Positions 25,526 to 34,581 are shown, counted from the first letter of the stretch. The stretch is 64,000 nucleotides of DNA from Pinirhizobacter soli (GCF_015905305.1 NZ_JADZLQ010000002.1:310001-374000); one strand, 5' to 3'. Notes: generated by a model not told the origin, from the sequence alone. Numbers and translations: made by a program.

Positions 25526-26311
25526 ATGCGCCTGGCCTGCCTTGCCGCGGTACTGCTCGCCGCCATCTTCATCGTGCTCCCCCGCCCCGTCGATGCGGCG
25601 GACCTGCCCATCTACGACTACCAGGTGGTGCATGCGTATCCGCACGACGCCGGCGCCTTCACCGAGGGCCTGTTCTACAAGGACGGGTTCCTCTACGAAA
25701 GCACCGGCCTTGCCGGACATTCGTCGATACGCAAGGTCGACCTTGCCACCGGCGAGGTCATACGTAGCGTGCAAGTACCCTCGAAGTATTTTGGCGAGGG
25801 CATCGTCGACTGGGGCAAGGAACTGATCAGCCTTACCTACCAGACGGAAGTGGGCTTCGTCCGCGACTTCGACACCTTCGCGGTGAAGAAGGAATTCCAC
25901 TATGTGGGCGAAGGCTGGGCCCTCACCCGCGACGACAAGCGTATCTACATGAGCGACGGCACGGCGGACATCCGCGTGCTCAACCCCACCACCCTCAACG
26001 AAGAGCGGCGCATCCACGTCACCTTGAACGGCAAGCCCGTTACCTACGTCAACGAACTTGAGTGGGTGAAGGGGCAGATCTACGCCAACGTGTGGCAGAC
26101 CACCTGGATCCTGCGCATCGACCCGGCCACCGGCAATGTGGTGGGCGTGATCGATCTGAAAGGCCTGAAGCCCGCCGATACTTCCGACGATACCGATGCG
26201 GTGGCCAACGGCATCGCCTACGACGGGAAGGGCGACCGGCTGTTCGTCACCGGCAAGAACTGGACGAAGCTCTTCGAGATCCGCCTGAAGGAACGCCCGG
26301 CGGCTAAATGA
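25526..26311 (+). CDS. Glutaminyl-peptide cyclotransferase, plant/bacterial type
   Basis: Converts N-terminal glutamine of exported peptides to pyroglutamate. The 261-residue protein has a signal peptide (1-24, ending PVDA) and a five-bladed beta-propeller typical of the papaya-type enzyme: FTEGLFYKDGFLYESTGL, a GEGWALTRD turn, VNELEWVKGQIYANVWQT and NGIAYD. These include the conserved Glu and Trp positions of the family. It starts 4 nt after the HdeA-like lipoprotein gene and its stop overlaps the convergent S4 gene by 8 bp. The physiological targets are unknown. Confidence 0.9.
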   Translation: MRLACLAAVLLAAIFIVLPRPVDAADLPIYDYQVVHAYPHDAGAFTEGLFYKDGFLYESTGLAGHSSIRKVDLATGEVIRSVQVPSKYFGEGIVDWGKELISLTYQTEVGFVRDFDTFAVKKEFHYVGEGWALTRDDKRIYMSDGTADIRVLNPTTLNEERRIHVTLNGKPVTYVNELEWVKGQIYANVWQTTWILRIDPATGNVVGVIDLKGLKPADTSDDTDAVANGIAYDGKGDRLFVTGKNWTKLFEIRLKERPAAK

Positions 26312-26516
26312 CCTCGATGCGCATGTCGCCCAGGGTCACCAGCTGGCCCCGACGGACCTTGTACGTCTTGCGCAACTCCTGCACGCCGTCCACCGAGACA
26401 TCGCCGGAGGCCACGATGGCCTTGCCGGCGCCGCCCGAGTCGCACAGGCCGGAGAGCTTCAACAGCAGGTTGAGCTCGACGTAATCGCCTTCCACTTCAA
26501 ATTTGATCGTTTCCAT
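26304..26516 (-). CDS. RNA-binding S4-domain protein, YbcJ-like
   Basis: A 70-residue protein that is essentially one S4 RNA-binding fold. Visible are FVELNLLLK-like helix residues (YVELNLLLKLSGL), the glycine-rich GGAGKAIVASGDVSVDG and the basic LRKTYKVRRGQLV. This is the E. coli YbcJ pattern, a cytoplasmic RNA-binding protein possibly tied to ribosome or RNA maintenance. ATG 26516 is chosen over a GTG two codons upstream. It converges on the glutaminyl cyclase gene. Confidence 0.88.
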   Translation of the reverse strand: METIKFEVEGDYVELNLLLKLSGLCDSGGAGKAIVASGDVSVDGVQELRKTYKVRRGQLVTLGDMRIEVI

Positions 26517-26590
26517 CGGCACATCATAGCGCCCTTACGGTAACAATCATGCGACTGCGCTACGCTTGCGGGCATGATCAAAGTGCTGCC

Positions 26591-27151
26591 ATGAGCCTGC
26601 GCGCCGCCCTGGTACTGGCGGGAGGGCAATCCAAACGCATGGGCCGTGACAAGGCCATGCTGCCCTGGCACGGACGCCCGCTACTGGATCACATGATCGG
26701 CCTGGCACGCGAGGCCGGCATCGACCATGTCTATGTCAGCGGCAATCGGCCCGGCTATCGGTCGATCCCCGACCTTGAACCCGGGCTTGGCCCCCTGGGC
26801 GGCCTCGCCAGTGCCGCGGCCGCGCTACCGGACGGCCGCCTGCTGGTGCTTGCCGTGGACATGCCGCGGCTCACACCCAGCCTGCTGCGCGCGCTGATGG
26901 ACAATGACACCCACGGGCGCGCCCATGACGGTTGCGTGTGCCACGAGGGTGCGCCGCTGCCAATGGTGCTGGTACTGCGCGGCGACACGCGCACGGCGAT
27001 GGCCGATTGCCTGGCCGCGGGCGGCCGCGGGGCATCGATACGCGCACTGCAACAGCGCATCGGCACACACGTGCTGGCAACGACGCCTGCGATCGGGCTG
27101 ATGCTTGCCAACGTCAATACCCCGGCTGAGTGGGAGGCCCTCTCGTCATGA
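26591..27151 (+). CDS. mobA: Molybdenum cofactor guanylyltransferase
   Basis: Adds GMP to molybdopterin to make the MGD form used by DMSO-reductase-family enzymes such as the formate-dehydrogenase-like protein encoded nearby. The 186-residue protein begins with the nucleotidyltransferase signature LVLAGGQSKRMGRDKAML, followed by PGLGPLGGLASA and the metal-binding AVDMP. ATG 26591 gives the expected N-terminus; an in-frame upstream start would add 14 unlikely residues. It overlaps the next gene by ATGA. Cytoplasmic. Confidence 0.93.
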   Translation: MSLRAALVLAGGQSKRMGRDKAMLPWHGRPLLDHMIGLAREAGIDHVYVSGNRPGYRSIPDLEPGLGPLGGLASAAAALPDGRLLVLAVDMPRLTPSLLRALMDNDTHGRAHDGCVCHEGAPLPMVLVLRGDTRTAMADCLAAGGRGASIRALQQRIGTHVLATTPAIGLMLANVNTPAEWEALSS

Positions 27152-27477
27152 GGATCCAGCTCCAGGAGCAATCGTTGCGGCTACGCGTGGACGAAGATGA
27201 GTTCAAAGCCCTGCTCGAGGGCAGCGTGCTCGATGCAGCCACGGCGGTGGGGCGTGCTTTCCGCCTGGCTTTCCGACTGGCCCCTGGCGATGTCGCCGCC
27301 ATCGATGGAACAGCCACCGCCTGCACCATCACCCTTCCCCGGCAGGATATCGCAGCGCTGGCCTCGCGCCTGCCCAGCCGTGACGGTCTGTCGTTCGACA
27401 TCGATGGCCTGGCCGTGCTGTTCGACGTGGACGTGCGCGATAGCGTGCGCCGTCGTCGTCAGCGCGACCGCGGCTGA
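27148..27477 (+). CDS. DUF7009-like small protein, possibly molybdenum-linked
   Basis: A 109-residue protein starting MRIQLQEQSLRLRVDEDEF, with a repeat of short amphipathic strands (ACTITLPRQDIAAL, FDIDGLAVLFDVDVRD). It looks like the DUF7009 group, but this is a recollection from pattern rather than a firm match. It is translationally coupled to mobA (ATGA) and converges with fdhD, overlapping by 19 bp, so a link to molybdoenzyme maturation is plausible from context only. The C-terminus is strongly basic (RRRRQRDRG). Confidence 0.65.
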   Translation: MRIQLQEQSLRLRVDEDEFKALLEGSVLDAATAVGRAFRLAFRLAPGDVAAIDGTATACTITLPRQDIAALASRLPSRDGLSFDIDGLAVLFDVDVRDSVRRRRQRDRG

Positions 27478-28310
27478 GTGCGCCGTACCCGCTGGCCGCC
27501 TGAGTACACCACGTGGCGACCCGGGCGGGCGAACCCGACCAGGGTGACCTCGCAACTCTTCGCCAGCTGCACGGCCAGCGCGGTGGGCGCCGATATCGCC
27601 ACCAGTATGGCGATGCGCGCGGATGCTGACTTGGTCACCATCTCGTAGCTGGCACGGCTGGTCACCACGGCGAAGCCGCGGGACACATCCACTGACATTC
27701 GCGCCATGGCGCCGGTGAGCTTGTCCAGGGCGTTGTGCCGGCCCACGTCCTCCCGCACCAGGGAAATCTCGCCCTGCTCATTGGCCCAGGCGGCGGCGTG
27801 GACAGCGCCACTGACGATGTTCATCGGCTGGCGTTCGCGCAACATGCCCAGGGCGCGCTCGATCGCCCCGTCGTCGATGATGGGGCCGCCCTTCACCGGC
27901 TCTGGCTGGCGGACGACGTCCTCGAGCAGGCGCGAACCACAGATGCCGCAGCCACTGCGGCCGGGCATCGGCCGCTCGCCTTGTGCACGCGCCGAGGCGT
28001 CGGCGACGATGTCCAGGGTGATGCCCTCGAAGTGCTCGCGCACATGGATGTCATCTATCTGGGCACCTTCGGCCAGCAAGCCTTCGCTGGCGGCGAATCC
28101 CCAGGCGAAGTCTTCCAGGTCCATGGGCGTTGCCATCATCACGGCAAATGCCTGGCCGTTCACGCTGACCTGAACCGGCACTTCATCGGCCAGCCAGTCG
28201 TGGTCCATCGAGGCTTCGCCACGCTCCACCCGCAGCACTTCGCGCCGCGACGCGCCGCGGCGGTCGACGGCGTCCTCAGGCGGCACGGGTATCGCTGGCC
28301 CGGGCGGCAT
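27459..28310 (-). CDS. fdhD: Formate dehydrogenase accessory sulfurtransferase FdhD
   Basis: Transfers sulfur to the bis-MGD cofactor of formate-dehydrogenase-type enzymes. The 283-residue protein carries the two-cysteine CGICG motif (about residues 122-126), plus DEVPVQVSVNG, SLVREDVGRHNALDKL and VTSRASYEMV, all typical. ATG 28310 overlaps the end of the oxidoreductase gene by 35 bp; a GTG at 28286 is an alternative, and neither has a strong ribosome site. The overlap implies translational coupling with its client enzyme. Confidence 0.93.
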   Translation of the reverse strand: MPPGPAIPVPPEDAVDRRGASRREVLRVERGEASMDHDWLADEVPVQVSVNGQAFAVMMATPMDLEDFAWGFAASEGLLAEGAQIDDIHVREHFEGITLDIVADASARAQGERPMPGRSGCGICGSRLLEDVVRQPEPVKGGPIIDDGAIERALGMLRERQPMNIVSGAVHAAAWANEQGEISLVREDVGRHNALDKLTGAMARMSVDVSRGFAVVTSRASYEMVTKSASARIAILVAISAPTALAVQLAKSCEVTLVGFARPGRHVVYSGGQRVRRTQPRSR

Positions 28311-30561
28311 GCAACGTTACCGCCACCGACTTGTACGCCGGCGTCCCCGACTTCGCGTCATGGTTCTCCAGTGCCACCAGGGCATTCCCCTCGGGGAAGT
28401 ACATGGCCACCGAACCCCTGGCGATGTCATAGCTAACGGCGACGAAACCGCGTACTTCGCGCTCGGCGTGCTGGCCCGCTTCGGCGCCCAGTGCCACCAC
28501 GTCGATCCGGTCACCGTGCTTCAGGCCGCGGGCGGCGAGATCCTCGGGGTTCACGAACACCACGTCGCGACGGCCGGTGACGCCGCGGTAGCGATCGTTC
28601 AAACCGTAGATGGTGGTGTTGTATTGGTCGTGCGAGCGAATGGTGGTCAGCAGCAAGGTGTCGCCACCACGTACCAGGCCGTCCTCGTGCAGGCCGCGCG
28701 CCACCAGGAAATGCGCGCGCTTGTCTTCCGTCACCCAGTTGCGCTCGGACGCTGCGATGTAAAGGCGGAAACCGCCCGGCTCGCGGATCCGCTGGTTGAA
28801 ATCCTCGAAGATGGGAAAGACCGATTCGATGCCATCGCGGATGCGATCGTAGTCGGCCACCATGCCTTCCCAGTCCACCTTTGAATTGGCAAGCGTGGCC
28901 CGGGCGATGCCCGCGACGATTGCAGGCTCGGACTTCAAGAACTCCGACGCGGGCTTCAGGCTGCCCTGCGAGGCATGCACCATCGACATGGAGTCTTCCA
29001 CCGTCACCGACTGCATGCCGGTGGCCTGCTCATCCGCCTCGGTGCGCCCAAGGCACGGCAGGATGATCGACTCCCGCGCCAGGATCAGGTGCGAGCGGTT
29101 GAGCTTGGTGGCGATGTGCACGGCAAGGTCGAGCTTGCGCATGGCAGCGAAGCTGGCCTCGGGATCGGACATCGCCACGGCAAGGTTGCCGCCGAGGGAA
29201 ATCATCGCCTTCGAGCGCCCGTCGCGGATGGCCTGGATGGCCGCTACCGCATCGTGCCCATGGGTCGCTGGCGCCTTGAACCCATAGGTGCGTTCGATGC
29301 CGTCGATCAGTGCCTGGTTGGGTTTCTCGGTGATGCCGACGGTGCGATCGCCCTGCACGTTGGAGTGGCCACGCAGGGGCGCGATGCCCGCACCCTCTTT
29401 GCCGACATTGCCACGCAGCAGCATGAGGTTGGCGATCTGCTGCACATTCTCGGTACCGTGCTTGTGCTGGGTGATGCCCATGCCATAGCAGACGATCACG
29501 CGCTGGGCATTGGCGTAGATATCGGCGGCCACCTCGATATCGGCACGGCTCACGCCGCTGACCGTCTCGATGTCGTCCCAGCGCGTGGCCGCGATGTCGG
29601 CGGCAAGCGCTTCGAAGCCGCTGGTGTGCTCGCTGATGAACGCCTTGTCGGCAAGGTCCCGCTCGAGCAGCGATTTCATCATGCCCTTGAGCATGGCCAC
29701 GTCGCCGCCGATCTTCACCTTGTAGTAAGTGGAAGCGATCGGCGTGGATTTTCCGGTGAGCATTTCGGAGGGGTGCTGGGGCGAGGTGAAACGCTCAAGC
29801 CCGCGTTCGGGCATCGGGTTCATCACCACGATCGGCACGTTGCGCAGGCTGCATTCGCGCAAGGTGGTGAGCATGCGCGGGTGGTTGGTACCCGGATTGT
29901 GGCCAATGCAGAAAATAGCATCGCAGTGGTCGAAGTCTTCCAGCGTTACGGTGCCCTTGCCCACGCCGATGGATTCGGGCAGGCCGACGCTGGTGGCCTC
30001 GTGGCACATGTTGGAGCAATCGGGGAAATTATTCGTACCGAACTCGCGCACGAACAGCTGGTACAGGAACGCCGCCTCGTTCGAGGCGCGGCCGGAAGTG
30101 TAGAACTCGGCCATGTCCGGATCAGGCAGTGCCCGCAGCGCCTTGCCTATGCGCGCGAAGGCGTCGTCCCAGCTCACTTCGCGATAGGTGTCGGTGGCGG
30201 CGTCGTATGCCATCGGGTGGGTCAGGCGCCCCAGGCCTTCGAGGGCGTAATCGGAGAGATTCCACAGCTGGCTCACCGGGTTCGCCGCGAAGAACCCAGG
30301 CTTTGCCCGCTTGCCGGTGGCCTCCCACGACACGGCCTTGGCTCCGTTTTCGCAAAACTCGAAGCTGGACGTGTGCTTGGGATCGGGCCAGGCGCAACCC
30401 GGGCAGTCGAACCCGGTCGGCTGGTTCATCTTTGTCAGGGCCACCGATTCCCGGCCCACGGCCATTTGCCCGGCCAGGGCCGAGGCCACGGCGCGCAACG
30501 CTCCCCAGCCGCCCGCCGGCCTGTCGTACGGCTCGATGCCCTTGACCTTCTTGTCGTTCAC
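28276..30561 (-). CDS. FdhF/YdeP-family molybdopterin oxidoreductase
   Basis: A 761-residue bis-MGD enzyme of the YdeP subgroup. Cys53, Cys56 and Cys70 in FDCPGCAWPD and FEFC indicate an iron-sulfur site with fewer cysteines than the [4Fe-4S] motif of FdhF. Cys186-His187 in SNMCHEAT occupies the place of the FdhF selenocysteine-histidine pair and likely ligates molybdenum. The C-terminal beta-barrel MGD-binding domain (about 635-750) contains RSHDQYNTTIYG. There is no Tat signal, so it is cytoplasmic, and no electron-transfer subunit is encoded beside it. Formate activity is not assured; E. coli YdeP is linked to acid resistance. Confidence 0.9.
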   Translation of the reverse strand: MNDKKVKGIEPYDRPAGGWGALRAVASALAGQMAVGRESVALTKMNQPTGFDCPGCAWPDPKHTSSFEFCENGAKAVSWEATGKRAKPGFFAANPVSQLWNLSDYALEGLGRLTHPMAYDAATDTYREVSWDDAFARIGKALRALPDPDMAEFYTSGRASNEAAFLYQLFVREFGTNNFPDCSNMCHEATSVGLPESIGVGKGTVTLEDFDHCDAIFCIGHNPGTNHPRMLTTLRECSLRNVPIVVMNPMPERGLERFTSPQHPSEMLTGKSTPIASTYYKVKIGGDVAMLKGMMKSLLERDLADKAFISEHTSGFEALAADIAATRWDDIETVSGVSRADIEVAADIYANAQRVIVCYGMGITQHKHGTENVQQIANLMLLRGNVGKEGAGIAPLRGHSNVQGDRTVGITEKPNQALIDGIERTYGFKAPATHGHDAVAAIQAIRDGRSKAMISLGGNLAVAMSDPEASFAAMRKLDLAVHIATKLNRSHLILARESIILPCLGRTEADEQATGMQSVTVEDSMSMVHASQGSLKPASEFLKSEPAIVAGIARATLANSKVDWEGMVADYDRIRDGIESVFPIFEDFNQRIREPGGFRLYIAASERNWVTEDKRAHFLVARGLHEDGLVRGGDTLLLTTIRSHDQYNTTIYGLNDRYRGVTGRRDVVFVNPEDLAARGLKHGDRIDVVALGAEAGQHAEREVRGFVAVSYDIARGSVAMYFPEGNALVALENHDAKSGTPAYKSVAVTLHAARASDTRAA

Positions 30562-30737
30562 GAGCGCTCCTGCTGCCTATGGACGAATGCTACCTCTTGC
30601 GCCCGCCGACGGGGATTGGGACCAGGGCGAAAATCATGATTGGTATCGAATTGGAAACGATCGGTACGATTTTTGCCATCTACCGACTTATTGTCCGCAC
30701 GAGGAAAATAGCACCCATCAACCAAGGAGTTCCCGCC

Positions 30738-31442
30738 ATGCTTACCCTGCGTCGTTCCGAAGACCGCGGCCACGCCAACCACGGGTGGCTCGATTCCCAC
30801 CATAGCTTCTCGTTCGCCGAGTACCGCGACGACGATCACGTGCACTTCGGCCCGCTGCGCGTCATCAACGAAGACCGCATCGAAGCCGGCACCGGTTTCG
30901 GCGCGCACCCGCACCGGGATATGGAAATCATCAGCTACGTGCTGGAGGGCGAACTGGCCCACGAGGATTCCATGGGCAACAAGGTGGTGATCCGCCCGGG
31001 CGAAGTGCAGCGCATGAGCGCGGGCACGGGCGTGGTGCACTCCGAACGCAACAACGCCAACGGCAAAACCCACTTCCTGCAGATCTGGGTGATACCCGAG
31101 CGCGCGGGCTTGAAGCCCGGTTACGAGCAGAAGGAATTTCCCGATAGCGACAAGCGCGGCAGGCTGCGCCTGGTCGGCAGCCGTGATGGTGCTGAGGGTT
31201 CAGTGGTGGTGCACCAGGACATCCGGCTCTACGCCGGGCTCATCGACGGCGCCGAGGAGGCAAGCCTTGCCGTCGCTGCGGGCCGCATCGTCTACGTGCA
31301 CGTGGTGCGCGGCGCGCTGGACGTGAACGGCACGGCGGTGCGCGCCGGTGATGCGGTAATGATGCGCGAGGAATCGGTAGTGAAGCTCGACCACGGCGAC
31401 CACGCCGAAGTGCTGGTGTTCGACCTGCCTGCCTTCGACTGA
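30738..31442 (+). CDS. Pirin family protein (YhhW-like)
   Basis: A 234-residue bicupin protein. The N-terminal cupin has HPHRDMEIISYVLEGELAHED and the distal VVHSERN, giving the His/His/His/Glu metal site; the YhhW-type pirins can oxidise quercetin. ATG 30738 has AAGGAG 8 nt upstream. It is divergent from the molybdenum oxidoreductase across 176 bp and ends before a hairpin at 31494. Actual substrate and metal are unknown; cytoplasmic. Confidence 0.92.
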   Translation: MLTLRRSEDRGHANHGWLDSHHSFSFAEYRDDDHVHFGPLRVINEDRIEAGTGFGAHPHRDMEIISYVLEGELAHEDSMGNKVVIRPGEVQRMSAGTGVVHSERNNANGKTHFLQIWVIPERAGLKPGYEQKEFPDSDKRGRLRLVGSRDGAEGSVVVHQDIRLYAGLIDGAEEASLAVAAGRIVYVHVVRGALDVNGTAVRAGDAVMMREESVVKLDHGDHAEVLVFDLPAFD

Positions 31443-31493
31443 CCGGCACGCCCAGGCCGGCGGGGCAACGCTTCACCCCTCCCAAAGGTCATG

Positions 31494-31525
31494 GTCCCCG
31501 CGGCACCCCGCGGGGACTATCTTTC
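31494..31525 (+). terminator. Probable terminator of the pirin gene
   Basis: GTCCCCGCGG (31494-31503) pairs perfectly with CCGCGGGGAC (31508-31517) around a CACC loop, followed by TATCTTTC. The T-run is interrupted, so strength is uncertain. Confidence 0.6.
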
Positions 31526-31552
31526 ACGGACCCTTCTCAAGGACGTGCCGCC

Positions 31553-33601
31553 ATGACCGCCACCCGCTGGCTTCTTGCCACCGCCATCCTCGCTGCCCTG
31601 GCCTCCCCCGCCATGGCCCAGAACAAACCCTCGGGCATCGACCTTGCCGGCATGGACAAGTCAGTCAAGCCCGGGGACGACTTCGACGGTTATGCCAGCG
31701 GCACCTGGCGCAAGACCGCAGTGATTCCGGCCGACCGGGCCAGCACCGGCATCTTCCTGCAGGTGTTCGAGAAGGCCGAAAAGCGCAACGCGGAGTTGAT
31801 CCGCGATGCGGGCAAGGGCAATCCCCCAGCCAACAGCGACGCACGCCTGATCGCCGATTACTACGCTGCCTTCATGGACGAGGCGGCGATCGAGAAGAAC
31901 GGCCTGGCACCCCTGAAGCCCAGCTTCGACCAGATCGATGCCATCGCTTCGGTGAAGGATCTCTCCCGCGTGCTGGGCGACGGCCTGCGCGCCGACGTGG
32001 ACCCGATCAACGCCACCAACCTTGATACCGAGAACCTGTTCGGCCTGTGGGTAGCGCAGGGCCTGGAAGACCCCGATCACGCCATGCCCTACCTGCTGCA
32101 GGGCGGCCTTGGGATGCCCAACCGGGATTATTACCTGGGCAAGGACAAGGCCATGGCCGATGCACGCACGGCCTACCAGACCTATATCGCCGCCATCCTG
32201 AAGCAGGCCGGCACGCCCGATGCCGAGGCGAAAGCCAAGGCCATCTTCGACCTGGAAACCAAAATCGCCACGGCGCAGGAAAGCATCGTGGACAGCGAGG
32301 ACATCCACAAGGCGAACAACCCGTGGCCCACGGCTGAATTTGCCAGCAAGGCCCCAGGCATCGACTGGGCCGCGTACTTCGGCGCCGCGCACCTGGACAA
32401 GGCCAAGACCATCAACGTCTGGCAGCCGGGTACGGTGCACGACGTATCGGCACTGGTGGCGAGCCAGCCGCTGCAAACCTGGAAGGATTACCTCCGCTTC
32501 CATGCCATCAACCACAGCGCGGGCCTGTTGCCCAAGGCATACAACGACCTGAGCTTCGGCTTCTACGGCACCGTGCTTTCGGGCACTCCCAAGCAGCGCG
32601 ACCGCTACAAGCGCGGCATCAGCCGGGTCAACGCCGATCTGGGCGACGCTGTGGGCAAGGTGTACGTGAAGCGTTATTTCCCAGCCTCGTCCAAGGCCGA
32701 AGTACAGCAGATGGTGAAGAACATCATCGCCGCCTTCGCCGACCGCGTGGACTCGCTCGACTGGATGACGCCGGCCACGCGTGCAAAAGCAAAGGCCAAG
32801 CTCGATACCCTCGTCGTCGGCGTGGGCTACCCGGAAACCTGGCGCGACTATTCCAGGCTGAAGATCTCTCCCACCGATCCCGTGGGTAACAGCTTGCACG
32901 CCGAACGCTATGAGACGGCGCATCAGTTGGCCAAGCTCGATGCCAAGGTCGACCGCAACGAATGGTGGATGACCCCGCAGACGGTGAACGCGGTGAACCT
33001 GCCGCTGCAGAACGCGCTCAATTTCCCGGCGGCCATCCTCGAGGCGCCGTTCTTTGATCCGAAGGCGGACGCGGCCACCAACTACGGTTCGATCGGCGCG
33101 GTGATCGGCCATGAGATCAGCCACAGCTTCGACAACACGGGCGCGGAATTCGATGCGCAAGGCCGCCTGGCCAACTGGTGGACGCCCGCCGACGAAGCCC
33201 ACTTCAAGGCCGCAGGCCAGAAGCTGGCGGATCAATACAGCCAGTACGAAGCCCTGCCCGGCCTGCACGTGAACGGCCAGCAGACACTGGGCGAGAATAT
33301 CGCCGACGTCTCGGGCCTGACCATCGCGCTGGCCGCGTACCACAAGTCCCTGGGTGGCAAGCCCGCGCCGGTGATCGACGGCCTGACCGGCGATGAGCGC
33401 TTCTTCCTGGCGTTCGCACAATCGTGGCGCACCAAGACCCGCGAAGCGGCGCTGCGCGCGCAGGTGATCGGCGATGGCCACGCGCCAGGCGAGTTCCGTG
33501 CCCAGACCGTGCGCAACCTCGATGGCTGGTACGACGCGTTCAAGCCGCAGCCGGGGCAGAAGCTTTACCTGGATCCGAACCAGCGAGTGAAGATCTGGTA
33601 A
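31553..33601 (+). CDS. M13 family (neprilysin/PepO-like) zinc metallopeptidase
   Basis: A 682-residue exported endopeptidase. Residues 1-22 are a Sec signal peptide (ending SPAMA). The N-terminal M13 domain spans about 40-410. The catalytic domain contains the zinc site: His520, Glu521 and His524 in VIGHEISHSFD and Glu581 in GENIADVSG. The C-terminus ends VKIW, the canonical M13 ending that helps build the active site. Unlike mammalian relatives it has no membrane anchor, so it acts in the periplasm or outside. It may be monocistronic: a hairpin precedes it and the LysR gene converges 16 nt later. Confidence 0.94.
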   Translation: MTATRWLLATAILAALASPAMAQNKPSGIDLAGMDKSVKPGDDFDGYASGTWRKTAVIPADRASTGIFLQVFEKAEKRNAELIRDAGKGNPPANSDARLIADYYAAFMDEAAIEKNGLAPLKPSFDQIDAIASVKDLSRVLGDGLRADVDPINATNLDTENLFGLWVAQGLEDPDHAMPYLLQGGLGMPNRDYYLGKDKAMADARTAYQTYIAAILKQAGTPDAEAKAKAIFDLETKIATAQESIVDSEDIHKANNPWPTAEFASKAPGIDWAAYFGAAHLDKAKTINVWQPGTVHDVSALVASQPLQTWKDYLRFHAINHSAGLLPKAYNDLSFGFYGTVLSGTPKQRDRYKRGISRVNADLGDAVGKVYVKRYFPASSKAEVQQMVKNIIAAFADRVDSLDWMTPATRAKAKAKLDTLVVGVGYPETWRDYSRLKISPTDPVGNSLHAERYETAHQLAKLDAKVDRNEWWMTPQTVNAVNLPLQNALNFPAAILEAPFFDPKADAATNYGSIGAVIGHEISHSFDNTGAEFDAQGRLANWWTPADEAHFKAAGQKLADQYSQYEALPGLHVNGQQTLGENIADVSGLTIALAAYHKSLGGKPAPVIDGLTGDERFFLAFAQSWRTKTREAALRAQVIGDGHAPGEFRAQTVRNLDGWYDAFKPQPGQKLYLDPNQRVKIW

Positions 33602-33617
33602 CAGGTTGAGGGTAAGG

Positions 33618-34544
33618 TCATGCCGCCTCGCGCGGCATGGCCGCCAACACCGCTTCAGAAAGTACACCGCGGAACCAGGCATGGGCGCGATCGCCCTGCT
33701 TGGATTCGTGCCAGTACATGCGCACCGGGATGGGTTTGAGCCGGATCGGCAGCGGATGCAGCGATATCGGCAAGCTGCCGGACACGCTCAGGGCATAAGA
33801 CCGCGGCATGGTCAGCAACAGATCGCTATCGGCCGCGATTTGTGCTGCTGAAAAGTAGTGCTGGCAACTGAGCACGATTTGACGGAACCGGCCGTCCTGC
33901 CCCAGCAGTACATCCAGTGCGGCCGGCTCGCCGAACGGCGACACCGCCACATGCCTGGCAGCCAGGTAATCCGCTTTGCGCAATGCCGCGCCATCGAGCG
34001 GATGCCCACGCCGCATCACCACCGCCAGGCCTTCATCGACCAGGTGCTCATTCACCACGTGTGCGCCCACCTTCAGCGAGCGGTCGATCACAAGATCAAT
34101 GCTGCCGGCCATCAGCTCACGCTCCACGTCACCGGCCGGGACGCGCCGGCTGGCGATGCGCACCTGCGGCGCCTCGCGTTCGAGCCGCGGCAACAGGCGC
34201 GGAAAGACGATGGACTCCAGGATGTCACGGAAGCCCACGGTGAATTCCATCTGCAGGCGCGAAGGTTCGAACCCCGCCTGCCGGCGCGTGGTGTCCTGCA
34301 GGCCCTTAAGGTGCAGGCGGACGTCCTCGATGATCGCCCGCGCCTGGTCGGTGGGCACCACGCGATTTCCCTGCCTGACGAATAGCGGATCGTCGAAGTG
34401 CTCGCGCAGCCGGTTCAGGGCGTGGGTGACCGCCGGCTGGGTCAGGTGCAGCGCCCGCGCTGCCGCGCCGATGCCGCCTTCGGCGTGGATGGCGTCCAGC
34501 ACCCGGAAAAGATTCAGGTCAATACGCTTGTCGTTGCGGGGCAT
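33618..34544 (-). CDS. LysR-family transcriptional regulator
   Basis: A 308-residue LysR protein. The HTH covers about residues 8-65 (LNLFRVLDAIHAEGGIGAAARALHLTQPAVTHAL), followed by the usual linker helix and a periplasmic-binding-like effector domain from about 95. ATG 34544 is preferred over GTG 34553; neither has a clear ribosome site. It is divergent from the acyl-CoA dehydrogenase operon and a TTTATG-N6-CATAAA palindrome lies between, so it is likely the activator of that operon and represses itself. The effector is unknown, but would be an acid or CoA-linked metabolite of the pathway. Confidence 0.93.
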   Translation of the reverse strand: MPRNDKRIDLNLFRVLDAIHAEGGIGAAARALHLTQPAVTHALNRLREHFDDPLFVRQGNRVVPTDQARAIIEDVRLHLKGLQDTTRRQAGFEPSRLQMEFTVGFRDILESIVFPRLLPRLEREAPQVRIASRRVPAGDVERELMAGSIDLVIDRSLKVGAHVVNEHLVDEGLAVVMRRGHPLDGAALRKADYLAARHVAVSPFGEPAALDVLLGQDGRFRQIVLSCQHYFSAAQIAADSDLLLTMPRSYALSVSGSLPISLHPLPIRLKPIPVRMYWHESKQGDRAHAWFRGVLSEAVLAAMPREAA

Positions 34545-34563
34545 GGCATGCACATTACTTCAA

Positions 34564-34581
34564 TTTATGATCACGCATAAA
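34564..34581. promoter_or_regulatory. Candidate LysR binding site
   Basis: TTTATG and CATAAA are perfect inverted arms separated by 6 bp, giving the A/T-rich dyad typical of LysR sites. It sits 19 bp from the regulator start and about 75 bp ahead of the acyl-CoA dehydrogenase ATG. Confidence 0.55.

Noticed and set aside
28975-30639. 554-codon plus-strand frame across the YdeP-type gene
   Set aside because: Antisense shadow; the minus-strand protein has the molybdoenzyme motifs.
31661-33682. 673-codon open frame antisense to the M13 peptidase
   Set aside because: Shadow frame of a gene with intact zinc motif and signal peptide; its own product has no recognisable domain.
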